Source: Proteobacteria bacterium UBA4656 (GTDB lineage: Bacteria; Pseudomonadota; Gammaproteobacteria; Xanthomonadales; Ahniellaceae). From it: a DNA stretch of 14,601 nt. The DNA lies in contig DHLY01000054.1 in NCBI GenBank assembly GCA_002405525.1, positions 16,126 through 30,726 on the forward strand, given 5' to 3'. The position numbers were made by a program, and so were the translations under genes. The notes under the pieces were generated by a model, which did no database searches, was not told the DNA's origin, and saw nothing but the letters and a program-made list of their open reading frames with translations. This document shows, one piece after another, positions 1 through 5,953 of the stretch (within the stretch, counting starts at the first letter, position 1; each line of letters opens with the position of its first letter).

Positions 1-1
1 G

Positions 2-463
2 CCGCCGCCGCCGCCGCCGCCCGAACCGCCCAAGGTGGTGAAGAAGATCGAAAAGCGGCCGGAACCGGCACCCGAGCCGCCGCCGCCGGACACCCCGGTG
101 TTCGACGAGCCGCTGGCGATGTCCGAACCTGCTCCGCCTCCGGCACCGCCCGCACCCCCGGCGCCACCGGTGGCAGACACCGGCGCCTCCGAGGACCCCA
201 GCTACCGCCGCGCCAATCCGCCGCGCTATCCGCCGGCAGCGATCCGCCGCCGGATGGAAGGCGAGGTCGTCCTTCGCGTGCTGGTCGGACTCGACGGTTC
301 GCCACTGAAGGTCGAGATCGAACGTTCCAGTCGCTTCCGCGAGCTCGATCAGTCCGCGATGCAGGCAGTCAAGAAGTGGAAGTTCAACCCGGAAGTCCGT
401 AACGGACGCAAGATCGAGGGCTGGGTCCTCGTCCCCATCAACTTCAGGCTCAACGAAGGGTAA
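2..463 (+). CDS. tonB: Energy transducer TonB, 3' part only
   Basis: This is the C-terminal part of TonB, the periplasm-spanning protein that passes energy from the ExbB-ExbD motor to TonB-dependent outer-membrane receptors. The reading frame is already open at base 2, so the start codon and the N-terminal membrane anchor lie left of the window; the GTG at 35 is internal. The visible part opens with polyproline, then charged Lys/Glu-Pro and Pro/Ala-rich stretches, the usual TonB spacer that crosses the periplasm. The last 85 or so residues form a TonB C-terminal domain: a YPPAAIRRRMEG segment, then GEVVLRVLVGLDGSP, ending in VKKWKFNP and a final beta strand. The stop TAA (461-463) is only 4 bases before exbB, so the two are almost certainly co-transcribed. 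Identity is well supported by domain and context. Which of several TonB paralogues it is cannot be told. Confidence 0.93.
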   Translation, partial: PPPPPPPEPPKVVKKIEKRPEPAPEPPPPDTPVFDEPLAMSEPAPPPAPPAPPAPPVADTGASEDPSYRRANPPRYPPAAIRRRMEGEVVLRVLVGLDGSPLKVEIERSSRFRELDQSAMQAVKKWKFNPEVRNGRKIEGWVLVPINFRLNEG

Positions 464-467
464 AGCC

Positions 468-1304
468 ATGCAGCAAGACGCGAGTTCGACCCAGTCGGCG
501 CCGGCCGCCGCTCCGGTGGAGACCCCGGCCCCTGCGCCGGCCCCGTTCGACCCGATGGCCTCGCCGGGCGCTCCGGTCGGCATCGATTCGAATGCAGCGG
601 CCCTGCAGCAGATGGGCTTCAGCCACATGCTCACCCAGTTCGACTGGGTGGGATGGACCGTGTTCATCACGCTGATCGTGATGTCGTTCGCATCCTGGTT
701 CTACATCGTGTGGAACGGCATCCGCAATTCGATGATCACCACGCGCATGGAGCGCGTCATCGGCACCTTCTGGCAGACGCCGTCGGCAGCCGACGCCGTG
801 CGCTTCATGGAGGAGCAGCCGAAGTCGGAGCCGTTCTCCAAGATCGCCCTCGAGTGTGCGTCGGCGGCCGCCCACCACCAGCGCAACGAGGGTTCGCGCC
901 TGGTCGAAGCGCTCAACCGCTCGGAGTTCATCGACCGCGCCCTGCGCCAGGCGGTGCAGCGCGAGAGCAGCAAGCTCGAAGGCGGCCTCACCCTGCTGGC
1001 GACCGTGGGATCGTCCGCTCCGTTCATCGGCTTGCTCGGCACGGTGTGGGCCATGTATCACGCCCTGCTGCGCATCGGTGCGTCCGGCCAAGCGTCGCTC
1101 GACGTGGTCGCCGGCCCGATCGGCGAGGCGCTGATCATGACCGCGATCGGCCTGTTCGTCGCCATTCCGGCGCTGCTCGGCTACAACTTCCTGAACCGCA
1201 GCAACCGCAAGATCAATGCACGGTTCGACGAATTCGCGCACGATCTGCACGACTTCTTCGCGACCGGCGCACGCGTGGACGGTGCGGCGCCGAAGCCGCG
1301 CTGA
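468..1304 (+). CDS. exbB: ExbB/TolQ/MotA-family proton channel subunit
   Basis: A 278-residue ExbB, the inner-membrane scaffold of the proton-driven motor that energises TonB. Residues 5-40 are an Ala/Pro-rich N-terminal extension, followed by TM1 (about 62-82), a long cytoplasmic region (about 85-170), TM2 (about 172-198, with the family pattern LATVGSSAPFIGLLGTVWAM) and TM3 (about 218-243, EALIMTAIGLFVAIPA). The conserved Gly-rich and Thr/Ala-rich helices that line the ExbD dimer are visible in TM2 and TM3. ATG 468 follows tonB by 4 bases, with the AAGG of tonB's end as a possible ribosome-binding site. TolQ is a related alternative, but the tonB and double exbD context favours ExbB. Confidence 0.95.
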   Translation: MQQDASSTQSAPAAAPVETPAPAPAPFDPMASPGAPVGIDSNAAALQQMGFSHMLTQFDWVGWTVFITLIVMSFASWFYIVWNGIRNSMITTRMERVIGTFWQTPSAADAVRFMEEQPKSEPFSKIALECASAAAHHQRNEGSRLVEALNRSEFIDRALRQAVQRESSKLEGGLTLLATVGSSAPFIGLLGTVWAMYHALLRIGASGQASLDVVAGPIGEALIMTAIGLFVAIPALLGYNFLNRSNRKINARFDEFAHDLHDFFATGARVDGAAPKPR

Positions 1305-1315
1305 CGAGACTCGCC

Positions 1316-1346
1316 GCGCGCCCCGGGCCTGGTGCCCGGGGCGCGC
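1316..1346 (+). promoter_or_regulatory. Perfect intercistronic hairpin between exbB and exbD1
   Basis: Bases 1316-1328 (GCGCGCCCCGGGC) are perfectly complementary to 1334-1346, giving a 13-bp, entirely G/C stem with a 5-base loop (CTGGT). It starts 12 bases after the exbB stop codon. No T-run follows, so it is not a standard intrinsic terminator. It could protect the exbB mRNA end, attenuate readthrough, or set the ExbB:ExbD ratio. The structure is directly visible; its role is inferred. Confidence 0.7.
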
Positions 1347-1388
1347 AGTTCCAAATCCTTCCACCAAAGCAATCGGGCGGTAGCGGCC

Positions 1389-1799
1389 ATGGGCATGTCG
1401 GTCGGCGGCGGAGAAGGCTCCGTCATGGCGGAAATCAACGTCACTCCCTTGGTGGACGTGATGCTGGTGTTGCTGATCATCTTCATGATCACCGCGCCCT
1501 TGATGTCGCACAAGGTCGAGATCGAACTGCCGCTGGCGACCGCGGAAAAGAACGACGCAGACCTCGGGACCATCACCATCGCGCTGACTGATAACGGCGA
1601 CATCTTCTGGAACGATCGACCGGTCACGCGCGAAGTGTTTTTCGCCCAGATGCGCGTCGAGGCGCGTCGTGAGCCGCAGCCGACGGTGCAATTGCGTGCC
1701 GACCGGAGCACCACCTGGGAAGACGCCGGCAAGCTGTTCTCGCTGGCCAAGAACGCCGGCATGAAAAGCGTGCGGGTGGTCACCACCCCGCAGCGCTGA
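1389..1799 (+). CDS. exbD1: Biopolymer transport protein ExbD (first copy)
   Basis: A 136-residue ExbD. It has a short cytoplasmic N-terminus with the family signature MAEINVTPLVDVMLVLLIIF, a single transmembrane helix (about 22-41) carrying the essential proton-relay aspartate (Asp23), and a periplasmic domain of about 95 residues ending in the KNAGMKSVRVVT strand. ExbD sits inside the ExbB pentamer and contacts TonB. I chose ATG 1389 because it gives a family-like N-terminus. The upstream GTG at 1332 would start inside the loop region of the hairpin at 1316-1346 and add 19 residues unlike the family. The ribosome-binding site is weak (GGGCGG near 1376). The gene lies 84 bases after exbB and 9 bases before exbD2. 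Confidence 0.94.
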   Translation: MGMSVGGGEGSVMAEINVTPLVDVMLVLLIIFMITAPLMSHKVEIELPLATAEKNDADLGTITIALTDNGDIFWNDRPVTREVFFAQMRVEARREPQPTVQLRADRSTTWEDAGKLFSLAKNAGMKSVRVVTTPQR

Positions 1800-1808
1800 G
1801 GACTCCCC

Positions 1809-2216
1809 ATGGCCTTCTCCTCCAAATCAGCCGGCCCGATGGCGGACATCAACGTCACGCCGCTGATCGACGTGATGCTGTGCCTGCTGATCCTGTTCAT
1901 CCTCAATGCACCGTCGCCGGTGCACCAGGTGAAAGTGGACCTGCCGCAGAAGAGCACCGTGCCGCCGACGATCGAGCCACCGCCGCCGATTTCGCTGAAG
2001 ATCACCGCCAGCGGTGACTTCTATTGGAACGACCAACCCCTGATCAAGCCGGCCCTCGAGCCGCAGCTGCGTCTCGAGGCGGGCAAGGACCCGCAGCCGG
2101 AACTGCAGGTCGACATCGAATACCAGACGCAGTTCGAACTGGTCGCCGAAGTCCTGGCTACGGCGAAGGGCGCTGGCATGAGCAAGATCGGCTTCAAGAA
2201 CATGCCTGAGGGCTAA
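1809..2216 (+). CDS. exbD2: Biopolymer transport protein ExbD (second copy)
   Basis: A second ExbD of 135 residues, distinct from the first. The signature MADINVTPLIDVMLCLLILF contains the proton-relay aspartate (Asp21) in the single transmembrane helix (about 19-36). The periplasmic part begins with a Pro-rich linker (PPTIEPPPP, about 55-63) absent from the first copy and ends GAGMSKIGFKNMPEG. ATG 1809 has a good Shine-Dalgarno, GAGGA at 1798-1802, overlapping the exbD1 stop, so translation is probably coupled. In Xanthomonas campestris a tandem exbD2 was reported as dispensable for iron uptake but needed for a plant response; that is recalled knowledge and may not apply here. An intrinsic terminator follows. 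Confidence 0.93.
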   Translation: MAFSSKSAGPMADINVTPLIDVMLCLLILFILNAPSPVHQVKVDLPQKSTVPPTIEPPPPISLKITASGDFYWNDQPLIKPALEPQLRLEAGKDPQPELQVDIEYQTQFELVAEVLATAKGAGMSKIGFKNMPEG

Positions 2217-2245
2217 CCGGCCGCAGACTGCCTCGCGCGACACCC

Positions 2246-2280
2246 AAACGCCGCCGGACCACCCGGCGGCGTTTTCGTTT
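2246..2280 (+). terminator. Rho-independent terminator of the tonB-exbBD operon
   Basis: The arm AAACGCCGCCGG (2246-2257) pairs perfectly with 2263-2274 across a 5-base loop, giving a 12-bp stem whose three outer pairs are A-T, followed by a T-rich tail (TTTTCGTTT overlapping the right arm, 2272-2280). It begins 29 bases after the exbD2 stop. Read on the minus strand the tail is AAACGAAAA, so it acts for the plus-strand operon; use by the convergent pdxJ transcript is possible because of the AAA before the left arm. Confidence 0.88.
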
Positions 2281-2299
2281 CCGATCAATTGAGGTCCTA

Positions 2300-2433
2300 G
2301 GGCCCAGGGCCCAGGGCCATTCGTTGGCGTGGTGGCAGCGGCGGGTGCGCCGGGATGCTTCGCTTATCCCAGCGGCGTCTCACAGCCCGGTGCGCTTCAC
2401 CCAGCCGTCATTCTTAAGCCCTGGGCCCTGGGC
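2300..2433. repeat. Repeat-like intergenic element with inverted GGGCCCA-type ends
   Basis: The left end (2300-2318) is two and a half tandem copies of GGGCCCA. The right end (2417-2435, AGCCCTGGGCCCTGGGCTC) is its reverse complement with two mismatches, about 100 bases away. Between them are smaller hairpins: GGGAT 2352-2356 with ATCCC 2366-2370 around a GCTTCGCTT loop, and GGTG 2389-2392 with CACC 2398-2401 around CGCTT. No credible gene fits. It looks like a small dispersed intergenic repeat or MITE-like element between convergent genes. Its copy number elsewhere in the genome is unknown from this window. Confidence 0.5.
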
Positions 2434-2469
2434 TCTGACGACCCGCGACATCCACCGCCACTGCGACGC

Positions 2470-3222
2470 TCATCGCGTCGCATCGCCGATCACTTCGAGA
2501 TACCGCCGCACCGTCGGCACCAAGCCGTCATACAGCGCCTCGCCGATCAGGGCGTGGCCGATCGACACCTCGAGGACGTTCGGCACCGTGCGCAGGAACA
2601 CGCCGAGATTGGCCTGGTTGAGGTCGTGGCCGGCGTTCACGCCGAGCCCGACGGATTGCGCCTGCTCTGCGCTGCGCGCACAGGCATCCAGCGCCACGGT
2701 GGCCTCACCGGCCGCAAAGGCCTTCGCATAGGGCCCGGTGTAGATCTCGACACGGTCTGCGCCGAGGTCGGCCGCGCGCGCGATGTCCGGCGTGCCCGCG
2801 TCCATGAACAGGCTCACCCGGCAGCCCCAGGCTTTCAGGCGCGCGATCACCGGCCGCAGGCGACCCGCAGCCTGCGCGAGGTCGAAGCCGTGGTCGGAAG
2901 TGAGTTGCCCGTCGCTGTCAGGCACCAGAGTGCACTGCGCGGGCCGCGCCCGCTCGACAAGAGCGAGGAAACCGGGATAGCCGCGCGGCGTGGGACCTGC
3001 GAACGGGTTGCCCTCGATGTTGAACTCCACCGGCAGCCAGGCCGCAAGCGCGTCGACGTCGGCCGGCCGGATGTGTCGCTGGTCCGGTCGCGGATGCACG
3101 GTGATGCCACCGCACCCGGCGGCGATGCAGGCGCGTGCCGCGGTTTCGACGCTGGGTAGGTCCTCGCCGCGCGAGTTCCGCAACACCGCAATCTTGTTCA
3201 AGTTGACGCTGAGGGTGGTCAA
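2470..3222 (-). CDS. pdxJ: Pyridoxine 5'-phosphate synthase PdxJ
   Basis: PdxJ condenses 1-deoxy-D-xylulose 5-phosphate with 3-amino-2-oxopropyl phosphate to pyridoxine 5'-phosphate in the DXP-dependent vitamin B6 pathway (cytoplasmic TIM barrel). The 250 residues show [15 protein letters not shown] near the N-terminus, [12 protein letters not shown] (His43, Arg45, His50), EFNIEGNP (Glu70), TLVPD (98-102), [10 protein letters not shown] (Glu160), [12 protein letters not shown] (His199) and [11 protein letters not shown] (220-230), which together cover the known active-site and phosphate-binding positions. The [13 protein letters not shown] form matches the PdxJ type I associate with xanthomonads and Bacteroidetes. 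The start is an unusual TTG at 3222; no in-frame ATG gives the correct N-terminus. It begins 8 bases after the methyltransferase stop, which suggests co-transcription and possibly translational coupling. Confidence 0.95.
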   Translation of the reverse strand: MTTLSVNLNKIAVLRNSRGEDLPSVETAARACIAAGCGGITVHPRPDQRHIRPADVDALAAWLPVEFNIEGNPFAGPTPRGYPGFLALVERARPAQCTLVPDSDGQLTSDHGFDLAQAAGRLRPVIARLKAWGCRVSLFMDAGTPDIARAADLGADRVEIYTGPYAKAFAAGEATVALDACARSAEQAQSVGLGVNAGHDLNQANLGVFLRTVPNVLEVSIGHALIGEALYDGLVPTVRRYLEVIGDATR

Positions 3223-3230
3223 GCGCGCAC

Positions 3231-3740
3231 TCAGCGGCGGGTCAGGAAGACGTGCAGATCGCCCACCACGTTGACGAAATGCTTGCGGGCGAACTCACGC
3301 TCCTCCGCCGGCTTGTGCGCCCAATCGTCAACGTAGGCGAAGGCGAACCGGTAGTCGAAATCGCAGCGGATGCCGTAGTGGCCCATGCCGCTGCGTTCGC
3401 GCCAGTCGCGGTTGAAATACAGATATGACGATTCGAGCAGCGGCGGCCACTGATGCGTGGGGTCCTGCACCGCCCTGCCCGAGGTCCAGTACGGCGTGAT
3501 GATCGTGGCCTGCGCACCCGGTTTCATCACGCGATGCAGTTCTTCCATGAACGCGATCCGCTGTGCGCCGGCGAGGTGCTCGAAGAAGTGCGCGCACCAG
3601 GCCTCGTCGACCGATTCGTCGGCGAATGGCCACGGTGTCGTGCGAAGGTCGTACACGATGTCGGCGCCGCAATCCGGCGCGACATCCACCCCGGTGAATC
3701 CGGGCTTCTTGGCGTTACCGCAGCCGAGGTCGAGTTTCAT
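3231..3740 (-). CDS. Class I SAM-dependent methyltransferase, substrate unknown
   Basis: A compact 169-residue Rossmann-fold methyltransferase. The SAM-binding motif I is right at the N-terminus ([18 protein letters not shown], residues 3-20, with acidic Asp19 placed to hold the ribose). It is followed by [16 protein letters not shown] (motif with Glu54-His55), HRVMKPGA (69-76) and an aromatic C-terminal part containing [19 protein letters not shown] and FDYRFAF. It resembles Methyltransf_11-type proteins, a group with many substrates, so I do not name a target. ATG 3740 puts motif I at residue 3, which is short but common in this group. The gene is 60 bases after the PDZ gene and 8 bases before pdxJ. 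A role in B6 metabolism is not implied. Confidence 0.85.
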   Translation of the reverse strand: MKLDLGCGNAKKPGFTGVDVAPDCGADIVYDLRTTPWPFADESVDEAWCAHFFEHLAGAQRIAFMEELHRVMKPGAQATIITPYWTSGRAVQDPTHQWPPLLESSYLYFNRDWRERSGMGHYGIRCDFDYRFAFAYVDDWAHKPAEEREFARKHFVNVVGDLHVFLTRR

Positions 3741-3758
3741 CCGCGCATCCGCGGTGAT

Positions 3759-3773
3759 ATCCGGGCCCCGGAT
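3759..3773. promoter_or_regulatory. Palindrome upstream of the methyltransferase gene
   Basis: ATCCGGG (3759-3765), one base, then CCCGGAT (3767-3773) form a perfect 15-base dyad, ending 18 bases upstream of the methyltransferase ATG in the 60-base gap after the PDZ gene. It could be an operator or a small RNA hairpin at the end of the PDZ transcript. There is no T-run on the minus strand, so a standard terminator is unlikely. In this GC-rich DNA a chance dyad is possible. Confidence 0.3.
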
Positions 3774-3800
3774 GGTAGCCTGGAATGCCGGCCGTCGGCC

Positions 3801-4754
3801 TCAGCGGCAGGCTTCGGAAAGCGTTTTCCAGACCACGGGCTCCCAGTAATCGCGCCCGCCGAGGGTGTCTAGCAGTCGGGCCGCCACCAGCTGGGTGCTG
3901 CCCGGTTCCACCAGCACCTCCAGGGTCCTGCGACCCGTCGCGGCGCGGCGGCGCGAGATCGACAGCGGCAGATCCTGCGCGTCGATGGCCTCTGCCACCT
4001 CCAGCACATGGCGGCCCGGTGCGAGGCGGAACGTGTCCTGGTCGGCCGGACCGGGAATTGCGCCGTCGATGGCCAGCACGCGTGCGGCGTACAGGCGCTG
4101 ACTGCGGGGGGCGACATGGAAGGTGCTGATCCGGCCGCATGCCTCCCCGCTCGCGCCAGCCGAAGCCGTGCCGGTCGAGGTCGCAAGCGCCGCGGTGCTG
4201 CTCGCCGACGCGGCGGTGCCCAGCGCCGCCACGCGGTCGCCTTCGCCGAGCTCGACCCGCAGTGGCGGCAGGTAACGAACCGTCACCGCGCCGTCGATCG
4301 CGATCCGCCGGCCACCGCGTTCGATCGACAGCGAAAGCCGCTCACCATCGGTCATCCTGCCGACCGCCGACTGCAGCGCCGCTACCGCACGCGACCCGCC
4401 GTCCTCGTCGACCCCCAGTCCAACCAGGTTCAACTCGCCGACCGCCACGAGTCTGTCGCCGGCACGCACGCCCAGCGCCTGTGCCGTACCGCCCGGCGTC
4501 GCGCCGAGCACGCGCAGGCCGTCACTCGCGGGGTCGCGCGGGTCGAGCAGCAACCCCAGGTCCAGGTAACGCTCGGCCGGCAGCGAAAGGCGCAGCGCGA
4601 CCTCTCCCGGGGCGCGATCGGCGAAGGCGCCGCTCGCCATCACCCGGGCGACGGTGGCACGCAGTTCGGCACGCAGAACCTCTTCCGGCGTCGGGGCGGC
4701 GGCGGCGACGGCCGCGACACACAGGCTGATGGCCAAGAGCAAAGGGCGGATCAT
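3801..4754 (-). CDS. Secreted PDZ-domain protein of unknown function
   Basis: A 317-residue exported protein. Residues 1-20 are a signal peptide (MIRPLLLAIS, then an Ala-rich segment with likely cleavage near Ala20). Residues about 62-158 form a PDZ-like domain: LDLGLLLDP, GLRVLGATPGGTAQALGVRAGDRLVAVGELNL, and a closing beta strand. An Ala/Ser/Thr-rich linker (about 177-204) leads to a C-terminal beta-rich region (about 205-315) with a single Cys at each end (Cys206 and Cys316), which could form a disulfide. No protease triad is visible, so it is probably a binding or scaffold protein, not a DegP-type protease. ATG 4754 has GGGGAG about 9 bases upstream. The gene follows the anti-sigma-like gene by 17 bases, so it belongs to the sigma-factor operon. 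Confidence 0.85.
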   Translation of the reverse strand: MIRPLLLAISLCVAAVAAAAPTPEEVLRAELRATVARVMASGAFADRAPGEVALRLSLPAERYLDLGLLLDPRDPASDGLRVLGATPGGTAQALGVRAGDRLVAVGELNLVGLGVDEDGGSRAVAALQSAVGRMTDGERLSLSIERGGRRIAIDGAVTVRYLPPLRVELGEGDRVAALGTAASASSTAALATSTGTASAGASGEACGRISTFHVAPRSQRLYAARVLAIDGAIPGPADQDTFRLAPGRHVLEVAEAIDAQDLPLSISRRRAATGRRTLEVLVEPGSTQLVAARLLDTLGGRDYWEPVVWKTLSEACR

Positions 4755-4771
4755 GGAAGTGACTCCCCGAT

Positions 4772-5266
4772 TCAGATGCGGATCATTCGGTCAGGATGCT
4801 GGTAGGCGAGCAACAGCTGCTGAAGAGCGGCCTCCCGGTCGCGCCACAGCCCATGCAGCGTGGCCGGCGGAGCACCGGCGACATAGGCGGCCTGCAGGGC
4901 GCGATCGATCCGCGACAGTTCACCTTCGAGCATAGCGGTCGTGGCGGCGCCGGGCGCGGCCGCCGCGCGCAGGTTTGCGACCTCGCGCTCCAGCAGCGCC
5001 ATGCGCGCCACCAGCACCGTGGTGTCGGGCGTTCGCTCGCCCTGGCCCCAGAATCCGGCGAGCAGCAGCGCGCCGAGTGCCGCTGCCACCGCGGCGCGCG
5101 GCCAGCGCGCGGCGCGCGGCGCGTCCCAGGTTTGCGCCGCGACGCGCTCTCGAAGCCCGGCCGGGGGCACGAAGTCCGGCAGCGCGGCGAGTCGCCGCCT
5201 CAGTGACTCAGGCAGCGCCGGTTCGATGGGCGTGACGTTCATTACGGGCCTCATCGGTCGATCCAT
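4772..5266 (-). CDS. Single-pass membrane protein, probable anti-sigma factor or sigma-operon regulator
   Basis: A 164-residue protein encoded directly behind an ECF-type sigma factor and overlapping it by 59 bases. Residues 1-56 are a cytoplasmic-type N-terminus with ESLRRRLAALPDFVPPAGL. A transmembrane helix spans about 57-73 (AAVAAALGALLLAGFWG). Next is a likely coiled coil (about 84-125, LVARMALLEREVANLR) and an Ala/Leu/Gln-rich helical end. Position, topology and size suit an anti-sigma factor, but I see no His-x3-Cys-x2-Cys zinc signature of the ZAS type, so the assignment is inference. The start ATG 5266 is supported by a strong Shine-Dalgarno (GAGGA, complement of 5272-5276, 5 bases from the ATG) lying inside the sigma gene. 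Longer frames upstream are shadows of the sigma gene. Confidence 0.75.
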   Translation of the reverse strand: MDRPMRPVMNVTPIEPALPESLRRRLAALPDFVPPAGLRERVAAQTWDAPRAARWPRAAVAAALGALLLAGFWGQGERTPDTTVLVARMALLEREVANLRAAAAPGAATTAMLEGELSRIDRALQAAYVAGAPPATLHGLWRDREAALQQLLLAYQHPDRMIRI

Positions 5267-5819
5267 CGTTGTCCTCGTCTGCCAACCCTGCCGGACCGTG
5301 CCGCTGCAGCCGGCGAAGTGCGCGCGACAGGATCGACTTGGAATAACTCTCGCTCTGGCCGAACAGCGTGCCGATCTCGCCGTGCGTCCACCCTTCCACT
5401 GCGTGCAGCACCAGCACCGCGCGCGCACGGGGCGGAAGCGTCCGCAGGAGCGCCCATGCCTCGGCCTGAGCCTCGGCAAGGTCCGCCGTCCCGCGGGGGT
5501 CGAGCAGCGATTCCGGTGCGCTGTCGCAGTCCAGCCAGCGCCGCCGCCGCAGCTCGTCGATGCAGGCATTGGCGATCATCCGGCGCAGCCACGCACCGAA
5601 CGGCGCTTCGCCCCGGAAGCGCGCCACCGCCCGCGGCAGGCGAAGGAACACCTCCTGCACGACGTCCTCCGCCGCCGCCGCATCGCCGACCATGCGCAGG
5701 GCGAGGTTGTAGGCCGCCCGCTGGTAGCGCTCGAACACGGCGGCCAGGGCCGCCCGCTCGCCGCGTTGCAGCCCTTCGAGCAAGGACGGTTCCAGCAAAT
5801 GGAAAAACGTATCCTGCAC
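5208..5819 (-). CDS. RNA polymerase sigma factor, sigma-70 family ECF type
   Basis: A 203-residue ECF-type sigma factor. Region 2 lies at about 20-95, with AAAAEDVVQEVFLRLPR (core binding and promoter melting) and FGAWLRRMIANACIDELRRRR. Region 4 lies at about 120-172, with LRTLPPRARAVLVLHAVEGWT followed by the helix-turn-helix HGEIGTLFGQSESYSKSILSRALRRLQ, which binds the -35 element. The last 30 or so residues are polar, unlike region 4, and mostly coincide with the overlap with the next gene. The start is uncertain. I prefer GTG 5819 because it gives a normal ECF length; a TTG at 5897 would add 26 residues with no family resemblance. No ATG is available at the N-terminus. The gene is divergent from the photolyase. 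Target promoters are unknown; autoregulation is common in the family but I found no convincing ECF promoter. Confidence 0.88.
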   Translation of the reverse strand: MQDTFFHLLEPSLLEGLQRGERAALAAVFERYQRAAYNLALRMVGDAAAAEDVVQEVFLRLPRAVARFRGEAPFGAWLRRMIANACIDELRRRRWLDCDSAPESLLDPRGTADLAEAQAEAWALLRTLPPRARAVLVLHAVEGWTHGEIGTLFGQSESYSKSILSRALRRLQRHGPAGLADEDNDGSTDEARNERHAHRTGAA

Positions 5820-5919
5820 CGGTCGGCCGAACTCCGTCGGGATTGCCTGAAGAGGACGCGCCGCAGGCTCCGTCCGTCGCAACCATGCTGGGCCCAAAAC
5901 CCGCCGGTCGCAAGATTCA

Positions 5920-5937
5920 CCGGCGCCTCACCGCCGG
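5920..5937 (+). promoter_or_regulatory. Small hairpin in the leader of the photolyase gene
   Basis: CCGGCG (5920-5925) pairs with CGCCGG (5932-5937) around a 6-base loop, 16 bases before the photolyase ATG and inside the 134-base divergent gap between the sigma gene (GTG 5819) and the photolyase. It might affect ribosome access to the weak GGAAA site at 5941-5945. I found no convincing -35/-10 pair for either gene in this gap. Confidence 0.3.
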
Positions 5938-5953
5938 ACTGGAAACTTCGACC

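Noticed and set aside
1..22. (CCG)n repeat as a microsatellite or CRISPR-like signal
   Set aside because: It encodes polyproline of the TonB spacer, normal for this protein.
1332..1388. Upstream GTG start for exbD1
   Set aside because: It falls within the hairpin at 1316-1346 and adds 19 residues unlike ExbD N-termini; ATG 1389 fits the family.
450..1691. Long minus-strand open frame opposite exbB and exbD1
   Set aside because: Rich in His/Arg/Gly with no recognisable domain; it is the antisense shadow of clear exbB/exbD genes in GC-rich DNA.
2329..3159. Plus-strand open frame over pdxJ
   Set aside because: No domain resemblance; the minus strand encodes a complete PdxJ with active-site motifs.
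5318..5953. N-terminal extension of the photolyase frame of about 212 residues
   Set aside because: It is the antisense shadow of the sigma-factor gene; the photolyase antenna domain starts at ATG 5954.
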